A stretch of 64,000 bases of DNA. Origin: Cavenderia fasciculata (taxonomy: Eukaryota > Evosea > Eumycetozoa > Acytosteliales > Cavenderiaceae). A model generated the notes under the pieces. It was not told the DNA's origin. It saw nothing but the letters and a program-made list of their open reading frames with translations, and searched no databases. This document shows positions 21,485 through 33,500 of the stretch, one piece after another. The DNA is taken from positions 124,001-188,000 of the forward strand of contig NW_004457736.1 of assembly GCF_000203815.1 (NCBI RefSeq). The letters are read 5' to 3'. Both the position numbers and the translations under genes were made by a program. How positions within the stretch are numbered: the first letter of the stretch is position 1; each line of letters opens with the position of its first letter.

Positions 21485-24400
21485 TTTTTTGTTTTCTTTC
21501 TGTTGTTGTTTGTTTAATTAACTTGTTTTTAATTTATAAATTAATTAATACACTATATATGTAGCCTTTTTTTATATCTATTGTTTTTAAAAAAGAGGAA
21601 GGAAGAAAATGGTTAATTATAATTGAATGAAATTGTGGATATGACAAAGGGGCACAATGATGAAAATATTAAATAAATAAATAAATAAATTAATGGAGGA
21701 GACAAATCATACCATCACACCAAAAGTGATATATGATATATAACGAATAAATTAAAATAAATAATATAATATAATAATAAAGGTACTATTTTTTAGTTTG
21801 ATTCTCCTCGAGGACACTGGTAAGAAGAAAGGTATGATATGATTGTTTAAAAAAATGAATAAATAATAATACTATTATTATTATTATTATTAATTATTAT
21901 TATGAACCAAAAATAATATTACTTTACAAAAAAACGGATAGACTGAATATATATTTTGATGGTGTGGAATCGAGCGATTTCAAACACATCCATCAAAGTA
22001 TTATCATTATCATCATCATCATCGCCTATCTATCCATCCATCTTTCATCTATTTGCGATATTGTTTATCAACCACATATATTATATACACACACTTTTAT
22101 CTATCTGTATATAATTAATCTATCTGCAGCTCGCTTGTATCAAGGAAAGGAAATTGCCACCACCCTCTCACTCTCTTGATACTAAATGCTATTTGTTTCA
22201 AGCAGCAGTTACTCTTACTGCTTGTAATAGTGATGCCCAATCTTATCACCATAAAACAAACAAGAGAGAGTTGTGGTTGTGGTGTTGTGGAGACTATTCT
22301 TTTTTCTCCTTGTCCTCCAATTGAAATTGTTGTTGGCATAATATATAATATATTGATTGAGATTGATACATTGAATTGAATAGGTAGAAGTATTTGATTG
22401 GTTGTCCCTCTTGATTTCCGATGATCGTTAGAATAAGAAGAGGAAGAAGAAGAGGAGGAGGAGGAGGAGGGTCGGACCACCACAACACATGTGAGTAAGT
22501 GAGTGTCAATTATATTATATTATATTATAGTTCCTAATGATTGTTGATTACCTTTTGTGACTGTTCTTCCTCTGTCTCTCCTTAACCCTGTTACTACTAG
22601 CTAGTATGTCAAACTATTTTTATACAACAACAACAATTGATAGATAGATAATAATATATATTTTTGTGATAAAAATAACACTACTTTGATTGCTCACGAC
22701 TTTGCTTCATCTTTTTTTTTTTCTCCTTGTTCTTTTTATCACGCTGTTTATTATTGATTGATCCCAAAACCAACACAATTGTGTAAGTTTGCTCTTCCCT
22801 TTTACCCCACAACGTTTTTGGGTGTCTGTTTGGGTGGTAGAGTGGTCACACATATATATGACAAAACAACAAAATAATAATTATAGTGTGCAATGTTGTT
22901 CTGTCGTTTACCAAAGGTCGCTCTCTCCCTCTCTTTGTATAGGGTGGGAATCGCGATTGATATTGATAAATTAAATGGATTGATTGAATTGAATTGATTT
23001 TGTTTGGATAGTATATTTGTATAACACAACAACAACAACAACGACGACGATGACGACGATAAACAAACAAAAAATTATAATCATAATAATAGTATTATTT
23101 ACATTGTATATAAAGGGATTGTAGAAAAAATGGAAAAAGTAGTAAAAGAAGGGGAAAAGTTATTATATTATTATTGTATTGTGATTGATTGATGGGTGTA
23201 TGAATTACTACTATTATTATTATTATTATTATATTATTATTATTGTTGTGTGTCCAAACACTATTATCCTTGGTTGTTTTTTTTCCTTCTTTTGTCCAAT
23301 TGGCAACTGGTTTTGCGAGATATTGGAAAAGTGTGGCCTTGATTAATTAATTAATTAATTAATTGGAAAGATTGTTGTTGTTGTGTTGTTGTTGATGATG
23401 ATAGTTTGATTTGATGATGACAGTTCTATTGGATTGGATTGGGATAGTTGAATTGGATTGGGTTTGTTTAATTGATTTGATTCTCTTATCTCTTTCACTA
23501 GCTTTCTACTCTACCGACTAAAGACAACTCTAATAATTCAATAAACAAAAATAAAATGATTATCTTGAGGAGCTCTTGCTCTTGTTCTAGCTGTCATGTG
23601 ATAATGAGGGGTGTGAAGGGTTGTTTGTTTGATTGATTGATTGATTCTCGATTGAATGTGATGTTGTTTGTTGGATTGTGTGGGTGTTTGTGGTTTTTAC
23701 TTTAAACATCAACATCATCATCAACAAGAAGAAGAAGAGAGAATGAAAGATCAAAAAGAAGTAAATTCAATGAAAACACAATAATTCTATGCATGCTGTA
23801 CACTACCTCTATGTCTGTTGTTCTGTCTGTCTGTCTGTCTGATTGTGCTATATTGCCAGGTCTTTCTTTCTATCTTTCTTTCTTTCTACTATTAATAATA
23901 ATAAATTCTATCTATCTATCTCTCTTTTTACTTGTATAAACTACAAATTCTTAAACGATAAATAAAAAGAATAACAAGAACGACGAGGATAATAGTCTAG
24001 TCTAAGTCTAAACATAAACAGTTCTTCCAAACGATCGTAATCACTATTTTTAGACAAGGGGACAATGCACAAACCTTTGCATTCACGGCAAAACTTTAAC
24101 AAAAAAAGTACTCACTCTTTTGCCCCTCCACCTTCTTGTTTTATCCCCTTTTTTTCATTCAGTCATAAATAATTATGCACAAGACGATAATATTATTTCA
24201 AGATGAGTAGATTGACAAGTCTGTTCTGTTCTGTTGGTTTGTGAACATGTGCTATTTTTATTGTCAGCATATGATCTTACTTTTGTTAATAATAATAATA
24301 AATAAATTTATTGACATTGATATTGTCCCCCTTTTCTCTGTTTAGTTAAACACTAACTTGTATGACTTATTGAAACAAGTGATCAAGGCTCATATTTTTG

Positions 24401-24510
24401 AGTAAAAAAAAAAAAAAAAAGAATGGATATAAAGAACCAGAAAATTAAATGTTTCCACAAACTTTCAAAAGAAATACATAAATATATATATATATTGCAA
24501 TTAACAAACA

Positions 24511-24740
24511 ATGGAGGATGACAACAATAAAATGATCATCATGCTTCGATTAAAAATTGAGAAAGAGAATCAAAGATGTATAATCTTTCAACAAAGGATG
24601 AATTCGATGCAAGAGAATCAAAGAAATTTCAATGCCGTATAGAAGCCCTCACAATGAGTAACACCAACAACATCTACAGGCTAGAACAACAAAAAGAACA
24701 AAAGGAAAAAAAAAACAATTAAAAAGGAGGAGAAGAGAAC
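24511..24740 (+). pseudogene. Possible small gene or coding relic with coiled-coil composition
   Basis: An ATG at 24511 opens a 43-codon frame (MEDDNNKMIIMLRLKIEKE...) that ends at TAG 24640-24642. In another frame the sequence continues as RIEALTMSNTNNIYRLEQQK with further Gln/Lys/Glu residues. Charged, Glu/Gln/Lys-rich composition across a frame change suggests a decayed coiled-coil gene, or an exon with an intron I cannot place. The surrounding DNA is purely AT-rich noncoding. Chance is a real alternative. Confidence 0.2.
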
Positions 24741-25153
24741 CTGGAAATACATGGTCAATGGTCTACAAAAGGAAAAGAGAAAACATTCGAATTGGAAGTA
24801 ATATAATAATAAATAAAATAACAAACCCTTCATCATTTTTTTCATTTTGATTTTTTTTTTTGTGTTTTTTAAAAAAGTTAGATATGATCATACGAATAGA
24901 GATGAATAACTATAATAATAATACAAGGTGGTTGAACAAATAACAACTATACAAAATGGTTGATTGAAACAAGATTAAAAAGAAGGAGTAAGTGTAAAAC
25001 ACAATAAGACAACTTTGATGATGATTTAAAAAAACAAAAAAAAATTAAAATTTATTCATTTTAAATTCAGCACAAGCATCTGCAAAGACAATGAGATGTG
25101 GGTTTCATAATGAGTCATCAAGTTGATGATTCATTCATTCACCTCTCATCTCT

Positions 25154-25177
25154 CTTTCTTTCTTTCTTTCTTTCTTT
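25154..25177. repeat. TTTC microsatellite
   Basis: About six TTTC units in the region upstream of metE; a simple tandem repeat. Confidence 0.85.
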
Positions 25178-25678
25178 ATCCAACTCCTCCCTCCTGGTAT
25201 TCAAGAGATTTTTATATTAAAGGTGTGAAGATCACCGACCGTTGTTATTGGTGGCTTGCAGTTCTCACCCCCATCTAATGTTGATTGGCATCATTGGTCG
25301 TGAGACAAGTGCATGGTCTCCAACGATCGCAAGACGAGAAATTGCCTCTTCCTCATATTAACAACACAAAGTAATCGATCATCTCATTTTAACCCCGTAA
25401 TGAATGCATTGGTCGTTTGAAAAAGGTCGTCACAACAGAGAGGCCTCAACATGATCGGTCGTCGTGTGTGTGATTGATTGATTGATTAGGAGAATATGCA
25501 TGCGTTCAGAGAGGGATGGTTGTATGATCTTTCTAGCAAGAGCACTTGTTTCTTTTCACAACTCCTTTTTGCCCTCACGAGCACGTCGTAGGGGGTCTCG
25601 ACAGCGACCAACAGAACAAACTAGCATCACCACCTTCTTACTTTGGAATAAGGCTGCAAATATCATATGCGACCATTC

Positions 25679-25702
25679 GAGAGAGAGAGAGAGAGAGAGA
25701 GA
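25679..25702. repeat. GA dinucleotide microsatellite
   Basis: Twelve GA units about 220 bp upstream of the metE start codon. Comparable GA tracts occur at 7871-7889. Confidence 0.85.
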
Positions 25703-25804
25703 TTATCTGTACCTTATAGTTTGTCCACTGCCTTTGATGACTCATTGACAAGGCAATTCAAGCTAAGCTATTATTCTAAATTAAATTGTAATATTTCATT
25801 TGGG

Positions 25805-25814
25805 TATATATAAG
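25805..25814 (+). promoter_or_regulatory. TATA box of metE
   Basis: TATATATAAG sits 108-117 bp before the metE ATG, followed by a pyrimidine-rich CTCTCTTGCTC stretch that could hold the transcription start. This is the clearest core promoter in the window. Confidence 0.55.
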
Positions 25815-25921
25815 CACTGCTCTCTTGCTCAAGTTCATCATCATCATTAGTGTATTCTTTAAACAAAAAGAGTTCAATCTATCTATCTATCTATACTTTA
25901 TATACTTTATACTTAATAGTC

Positions 25922-28457
25922 ATGGCAATTTCAACAATCCTCGGATTCCCAAGAATGGGAGAGAATAGAGATTTAAAAAAGATAGTAGAAGCATTCTGGC
26001 AAGGAAAGGTGAATGCACAAGAGTTGGTAGCAGGTGCTGCCAAGTTGAGAGAGGTTCATTGGGCTCTCCAAAAGAACGTTGGTATCGACTTGATCCCAAG
26101 CAACGACTTTTCCTTCTATGACCATGTCCTCGACCACGTCCACATGTTTGGTGCTATCCCAACCCGTTACGAACCAGTTGTTGCCTCTGAAGGTGGTGTT
26201 GCCTCGCTTGCCACCTACTTTGCTATGGGCCGTGGACTCCAAAACCAACAGGTCGATGTCTGCAGTATGGAGATGCGTAAGTGGTTCGACACCAACTACC
26301 ATTACATGGTACCAGAGCTCCAAGCCAACCAGACATTCAAGCTTACCAACTCTGTCAGCTCTACCCAACACCCAAAGATCGTCGAAGAGTATCTCCAAGC
26401 CAAGGAAGCCCTCGGTATCAACAGCAAGCCAGTCCTCATTGGTCCAATCTCTTTCTTGATGCTCAGTAAGAGTGCCGACAACAAGCAATATGCCAGTCTT
26501 TTGGATCCACTCGTTCACATTGACTCGTTGCTCGCCGTCTACACTCAAATCGTCACTCTCCTCCAATCACACGGTGCCACCGACTTGCAAGTCGACGAAC
26601 CATTCCTCTGCTTTGACTTTGAAGACAGCCAAATCAACACTCTCAAGCCAATCTACCACAAGGTCCTCACTGCCCTCCACACTGCCGCTCCATCCCTCCG
26701 TATTCACCTCACCACCTACTTTGGTGAAATTGGTTCCAACATTGTCCTCATCAAGGATCTCGACTTTATTCACTCTGTTCATATTGATCTCACTAGATCT
26801 TTATCAAATGATCATTTAGATACTTTATTACTTTCATTTAATAAGAATTGGAATATTTCTTTAGGTATGTCAAAAAAAAAAAACAAACAAATATTAATAT
26901 TAAAACAAATAATTTTAACTCTTTTTTTTCTTTTTTATTTATTATTTTTTTTTTATAGGATTAATTGATGGTAGAAATATTTGGATTACAAATTATCAAA
27001 AGAAATTACAAGAAATTAATCGTATTATTAATCTTTTAAAGATTGATAAATCCAAGATTATTGTTGCCAGTTCATGTTCACTTTTACATAGTCCACACAG
27101 TGCTGAAAAGGAGAAGCTCAAGCCAGTTGAATTGTTGGAATGGTTATCATTTGCCAAGGAGAAGCTTGCCGAAGTTGTATTCCTCACCAAGGCTGTCAAT
27201 GCCGGTTACGATGTCTCTGGAAACGATGGATCTGTAGTCTTGTTGGACTCTGGTTTGCAAGAGGCCTATGCCACCAACTTGGCCAAGTGTGCCCGTCGTT
27301 CCACCTCTGCCATCATCCACAATGTCGATGTCAAGGACAGAGCCAACAAGGTCACTCAAGACATGTTTTCGAGAAACAGTGTCTTTGAAAAGAGAAGAGT
27401 TGCCCAAAGACAAAGATTAGGTGCCGTCTTGCCAGCTCTCTATCCAACCACTACTATTGGATCGTTCCCACAAACTGCCAAGGTTCGTCAAGTTCGTAGC
27501 CAATACCGTAGCGGCGCCATCTCTCAACAAGAGTATGACCAATTTATCCGCGAGGAGATTGCCAGAACCATCCAAATCCAAGAAGAGTGTGGTCTCGATG
27601 TATTGGTGCACGGCGAGTCTGAGCGTACCGACATGGTTGAGTTCTTTGGTGAGTATCTCCAAGGTTTCTCATTCACCTCGAATGGATGGGTGCAAAGTTA
27701 TGGAAGTCGTTGTGTCAAGCCACCCATCATCTATGGTGATGTCCAACGTCGTTCGCCAATGACCGTTGAGCTTGCCACCTACTCTCAGTCACTCACTACC
27801 AAACCTGTCAAGGGTATGCTTACCGGTCCAGTCACCTGTCTCCAATGGTCTTTTGTCCGTGACGATATCCCACGTTCCGAGACTTGTCTCCAATTGGCTC
27901 TCTCCATCAGAGACGAGGTCGCCGATCTTGCCACCATCTCCAAGCTTGCCATCGTCCAAATCGACGAGCCAGCCATCCGTGAAGGTTTGCCACTCCGTCG
28001 TAACCAATGGGACAACCATCTCAAGTGGTCTGTCAACTGCTTCAAGTTGGCTACCTCTGGTGTCGAAGACAATGTCCAAATCCACACTCACATGTGCTAC
28101 AGTGATTTCAACGATATCTTCAAGTCTTTGCAAGATATGGATGCCGATGTCTTGACCATTGAAAACTCAAAGAGCGATGCCAAGTTGTTGTCTGCCTTTG
28201 CTTCAAATGGATACACCAATGAAATCGGTCCAGGTGTCTATGACATCCATTCACCACGTGTCCCAACCGTCGAAGAAATGCTCCACAGAGTTCAACAAAT
28301 CAACAAGTTTGTTTCAAGTGAATTGCTTTGGGTCAACCCTGATTGTGGTCTCAAGACTAGAAATCATGCTGAAACTATTGCTGCCCTCAAAAATATGGTT
28401 CAAATTGCTACCGTCCTCAGATCATCATCTACTACTGCTACTACAACTAGTGCCTAA
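25922..28457 (+). CDS. metE: Cobalamin-independent methionine synthase (5-methyltetrahydropteroyltriglutamate-homocysteine methyltransferase)
   Basis: Two exons at 25922-26864 and 26959-28457 encode 813 aa. The start at 25922 (MAISTILGFPRMG) matches the N-terminus of MetE proteins; an upstream in-frame ATG at 25850 only adds a leader-like Ile/Tyr/Leu-rich stretch and is rejected. The N-terminal barrel ends with VASSCSLLHSP, and the catalytic barrel has YPTTTIGSFPQT and the zinc ligands His692 and Cys694 (HTHMC), Glu716 (TIEN) and Cys777 (NPDCG). The enzyme transfers a methyl group from methyltetrahydrofolate polyglutamate to homocysteine in the cytosol. The total is slightly longer than the usual 750-770 aa, with a Thr/Ser tail. 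Strong C-ending codon bias in the exon interiors suggests high expression. Confidence 0.97.
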
Positions 28458-28544
28458 GCATTTAAAGATCTTTTGGTAGAAAATAAAATATTTATTCTTA
28501 ATACATTATAATATACATGTTACATTTTTTTTTGTTGGTATTAA

Positions 28545-30049
28545 TTAGACGGTTAGAAACTTGGAAATGATTGCTTCTTTTACTTGATTGGTGTATACTT
28601 TTCTGATAAACATTAAATGTTTTGGTATAGTATCCAAGTCTTCAAGATCTACACTGTATCTGCTATGTTGACTTGTTGTTACCTTGTCCCACATGGTATC
28701 TCTGTGATAGTTTGATTCAAAATCGTCTTGTGAATAGGTTCTCCAAGCAGCTTGATAAAATGATTCATCTGGAATATAAGAGAACTTTAGTGACATGAGT
28801 GTTTCAAGAGATTTGATGTCTGAAATGAGATGATGAGCAAATCCAGATGTTAACATGTGCCATTGTGTTCCAATGCTCACCGGTGAAAAATATTTTAAAT
28901 TTCCTGGTTTTCCACAGTCATAGGAATTATATGTACCATCACCAACTTTACTCCAATAATCTCCTTTTACAAATTCCATATAATATCCCTAATATTTAAA
29001 AAAAAAAAAGAATCAAGAAAATTAAAATAAATTCTAAACTATTTAAAGAAAATGAGTTACATACATTAAATCTTTCATTATCAAGATATCTCCCTTTGCA
29101 CATATATGTTGTATTAAAATGATCACAAAAGAATTCTTCAATCTTTGAAAGTGGTTTGAGTGGCATATCATTGGTTGATAAATTGATAACATGTGACCAC
29201 ATTTGATTGATTTCATTTCCATTTACTGATTGTCTCTCTGAAACCATATCAAACAACTTTGCATAGCCAGCCAATTCCATATAAACCATTGAGGGAGCAC
29301 CCCAAATTCCCAATAATCTGTTTTCCACAAATTGGATATTCTTTAATGTATGATTACCCATTATTTCATCAAACAATGAGTTTCGATCATTTTCTCTTGA
29401 TCCTTCATTTTTACATCGTCTAAAAAGAAAAGAAATTAAAAAAGTTAATACCAAAGATATTCATAATGATATAAACCTAACTTACAATGAATGACATAAT
29501 AATGCTTGGGACTATACAATATTCTGAATAAAGTCTTGATTGCATCCAAATCATATTTATGGATCATTAGAATGAATGCAAGTGACTGCTAGTAGATTGA
29601 TTACACATATTGTTGATGGGTTGAATTAATTGTTGATCTTTATATTTTAAAGAATATTGATTATTATTATTTTTAGAGATGATAGTGTTGAGCAATAAAA
29701 TATCATGTTCATCCCAGGGTCCATAAGTTTCTACTATTTTTTTAATTCTTGTTGATTGAGCATTTGTAGACTTGTCATCCAATTTGAATGTTCTAGTTCT
29801 TTAATATTTTGAATTTCCCTTTGTTTTGACCAACAACATAGTGGTCCAACATCAACCTGTAAAGGTCTCCAAACATCTAGTGCCGACGTGCATTTGAAAG
29901 TTGTATTTTTCACATTGATCTCCTTGATATCCAACAGGACATATACAAGAATTGTCCATTCCAATACCTCCATTATTGCATTTATAAAATGATGATGCAT
30001 TTATTTTAATAATAAATATCATCAAAACTATAAAACTTATTATCCTCAT
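28545..30049 (-). pseudogene. GT14 (core-2 GlcNAc / xylosyltransferase-type) glycosyltransferase locus with EGF-like domain, disrupted
   Basis: The coding order is complete but the frame is not. A signal-like start at 30049 leads to an EGF-like motif (CICPVGYQGDQC). A GPLCCWSKQREIQ segment, then YGPWDEHDILLL, then LAFILMIHKYD...YYVIH follow, each in a different frame and each abutting the last with no room for an intron. Two later exons, 29065-29419 (FVENRLLGIWG, HVINLSTNDMPL) and 28545-28988 (WHMLTSGFAHHLI, DESFYQAAW), are clean and joined by normal splice sites. These are the GT14 core motifs; such enzymes act in the Golgi as type II membrane or secretory proteins. At least three frame changes lie near 29905, 29778 and 29590, with a fourth mismatch at the junction near 29475. 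The locus is either a young pseudogene or an assembly problem. It is convergent with metE, 87 bp apart. Confidence 0.7.
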
Positions 30050-30555
30050 TTTTTTTACTATTTTTTTAACTACTAATATTACTATTGATACTAAAATAAT
30101 ATCAATTAAAATCTCTTTTGAACATGATAATAGAGGACCAAAATATAATGAACTTAAATCACCCACCACTAATTTTCTCATTGTATTCCAGATTTTTAAG
30201 AGCCAATATCTCATTATGAACTTTTTACAAATTTTTGTTGGGGGAATGAAAAATACACAATGTGGTTGGAAATTTTTACTTTCTTTTCATCCAACTATCC
30301 AAGCAATATCATCCACTACTGAATCAGGAAATTATTATTCAAGTGGTAAAGAGAAAATGTGGGACATGAACAACACTTCAATATCCGTTCGCGAAATCTT
30401 GTATTAACCAATATTGTTTAAACTATTTTAAAAAAATCTGAATGGAAAAAAGTTATTTTGGGGTATTATTATTATTAATTTATTATTATTACAAATTATT
30501 TATTGTTATGAAATTATTATTATTATGAGTCATGACAATTGAATTGTTACTTGAA
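30050..30555. other. Intergenic region between the GT14 locus and the STAND gene
   Basis: About 500 bp. The segment at about 30215-30407 is less AT-rich than usual, with a 63-codon plus-strand frame (MNFLQIFVGG...) that I cannot assign. The rest is ATT-rich 3' flank of the minus-strand gene to the right. Confidence 0.4.
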
Positions 30556-33500
30556 TTATTCATTAACGCCTATTAATTTTAAGTGGTGTATCTTTCCGGT
30601 GTAATCCGATAAAATGACGGTTGGAACATTTTGTATATCCTTAAAGAAAAGAATATTTGAAGTGGCAATGGAGAATAATGGGAATACAGACACGATGGTC
30701 ATGGTCTCTACATTCCACAGGATGGCAGTCTTGTCAAGCGAGGCTGTAAACAAGTACTTGGACGATGGGGAAAATGCCATTGAACGGATACCAAAAGCGT
30801 GTACATTGGTAGTAACACGATGTACATAGAATGATCTCTTTACATCGAAAATATGGATTGAACCATCTACTGTACCAACAGCCATGTATCTTGTATCTAT
30901 CTCTGATGAGGAGGAGGAAGAGGAGGAGCTATCGCCACTCCACTTGATCGAGGTAATGGCACTCATTGGCTCCAAAGTCAAATAGGCACATTGATGATAG
31001 GTCTTGTCGGCAAGACCACCAGACTTTAGGATAGTGATGGTACCCTTGCCGTCGGAAGCTGCCAAATAGGTTGAACAGGGAGAAAAGGCAAGTTCGTTGA
31101 CAACAAATCCATGTCTGTTGCGATAGACCTCTTCAAATGTAGCGACATCGTATACATAGACAACACCCTCTGGATCAGCCACTGCAAACAAAGAGTCATT
31201 GTCTGTGATGGTAAAAGCAGTGCACTTGACCGTGTCTGGCAATCTTTTGATCATTGTCTTTTTGTCCATACAGTATTGGAGTACAGTGCCAACGTTGCTC
31301 ACAATGGCAAAGGCCAAGCTGAGAGAACCAAAGATTTGAGGGTCAAGCAACTTGAACTTTTTCCAATTTATGTTTTCGTAGGTATTGCCTGGCACCAAGA
31401 GATCGTTTCTTTGGAAATCTGTCCACGAACGGATGGTGTGGTCGTCCGACAAGGAGTAGAGAATATCGTTTTCGTGATCGTACTGGAGTGTGCTGACACC
31501 CTTTCTGTGGCCTTGATGGGCTTGGGTGACAGAGTAGCCGAGCTTTGGATCCCAGATCTTGATAAACTTGTCAGTGGCGGCGGTGATGATACGACGCTTG
31601 GAAGAGTTGGGATGGAAAGCGGCGGAAATGATACGACCAGAATGACCCGTCATGACAGATGCTTGACTCCAATCGGCGCAGTCAAACACACGGACCGTCT
31701 TATCATCTGAACAAGAGACGATAAACTTGCCATCGGCCGACCATCTGCTTGAAATGACAGCTTCCTTGTGACCCTCTAATTTGGCGATTTCCTTGGACCA
31801 GTTGTTACGACGAGCGAGGATATGAGTGAACGAGTCGACGCATGAAGCAGACAAGAGCATTTCGTCGGGCGAAAACATCAAGTAGAGAATGGTCGTGTCA
31901 GAGACCTTGGTGCTTTGCAATTGCTTGCCCGTGACAGCGTCCCAAATAATGACGATACCACTCCAGCAACCAGTGGCGATGAGTCTAGAGTCGGGACTGT
32001 ATGCAACGGCAGACAACTTGTTGGTGTGTCCCGTCAATGTAAATGCAATTTGTTTCGAAGCGATATCCCAAACGATGCATGTCATATCCCACGATGCACT
32101 GGCAATACGACGACCATCACCACTGACAGCTACACCCCACACCGCTTGACTGTGACCGTTAAACTCGTGCAACACCTTGCCATACTCGTCCCACAAGACA
32201 ACACGCTTGTCACGAGACACGGTCACCAAGTTGTTGTTTCCACGCCACTGCAAATTAGTGATCTTGTCAGTATGCAGTTTTGGAAAGACACGTACCAATG
32301 CACCAGTCTCTCCCGACCAAATACGAATCGAACGATCGTCTGAACAACTGGCAATCATGTTACCATCCTCACGATACAATGCGCAACGGACAAAATCCTC
32401 GTGACCGGCCAACGAAGCAATGACAAAGTCTGAAAGCTGTGGTTTGTTGAGCCACTTGAAATGGGGTGCCTTTGTTTGCCAGAGATGACGATCTGCAACA
32501 CTATGACACACTGAATCATCTGGAAGATTGTATGCCTGTTGAGCAACAACCAATGGGTATCTTTCGATATTGTGTGCTTGGTATTGAACGAAATTGTAAA
32601 TATCTTGGACGAGGTTGGACGAGGAAAAGTTGAGACCGGTCCAACGCTCACCACTCAGGGTTGGTGATTGTGTCTCGGTGATGGCAAGCAACATATTTTC
32701 CAACAAGTCACGACCCAACTTTAACTTGAACTTGGTCTCTACGAATATGAGATCTTGGAAGAGATTAGCCAACCAATCGAATCTCTTTGCACACGTCAAA
32801 TGGTATGGTAGCTCTACAAATGGTTTTAACAATGTACCATTCCACTTTTTACTACTACCGTCGACGGTACCATGACATTGGTTTTGGTAATAGTCGGCAA
32901 GTTGAGTGTGTGCAACAATGACACTCTTTTCAGTTGGCAAGTACTTTTGGATGATGACCTTGGCAACTTGTGCGTGGAAGAATGTGATGGATTTTGATGT
33001 ATTGAAACCATTACGTAAAAGTGGGGAGATGGCAATTAAAAGTGGTGCCCATTGTACAAATGATAGTGGAGTACCCTTTTCACGAAGTAGATCCAAAAGT
33101 TCCGACTCTAACAAACCATATCTACTCAGAGCAATAAAGCAAAGTGTCTTTTTAATCAAATCTCTACCAAAATCATCTTCCAAACGCAAAAGAATAGATA
33201 CAATCAATTGGTCAATGGTATCTGGAATCTTTTGAATGATTGAATTTAACTTGTCATAATTGCCAATGACACGAAGTTCTTCACACACCAATTGAATGTA
33301 GAGTGGGAACTTGGCATGAGTCTTGGCGACAAGACGATCCAATTGCTTTGGTTCAAGACGCTTGCTATAACGATCCAACGTATGAGTGGTAATGATGGAA
33401 CGATCGGTCATTTCAAGAGGTGACAAGTAAAAGGTATGTGGAATCTTTGTACGAAGATGGAGGTAATCCCAACACGTCTTGTTTTGATCACAACTTGTCA

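Larger units (their letters stand above)
21485..25921. other. Long noncoding region (4.4 kb) between the AIG1-like GTPase and metE
   Basis: This is the longest gene-free stretch of the window. It is rich in ATT, TTTC, AATT (23342-23364), CTGT and GAT microsatellites. GC-richer islands lie at 22440-22500, 24000-24130 and 25200-25470. Open frames of 60-120 codons are low-complexity or Ser-rich chance frames. A coiled-coil-like coding relic may lie at 24511-24740. The right 700 bp are the likely metE promoter, with repeated GGTCGT words. No tRNA- or snRNA-like sequence could be recognised by eye. Confidence 0.5.

Noticed and set aside
22115-22483. Minus-strand 122-codon Ser-rich frame
   Set aside because: The Ser run comes from a GGAGGA/TCCTCC microsatellite, and the remainder has no recognisable feature.
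25482-25748. 88-codon frame just upstream of metE
   Set aside because: Ends in a GA microsatellite, overlaps the promoter region and has no domain.
25850-25921. Upstream in-frame extension of metE
   Set aside because: It would add a CTAT-repeat-encoded leader before MAISTILGFPRMG, which already matches the family N-terminus, and it lies downstream of the TATA box as expected for 5' UTR.
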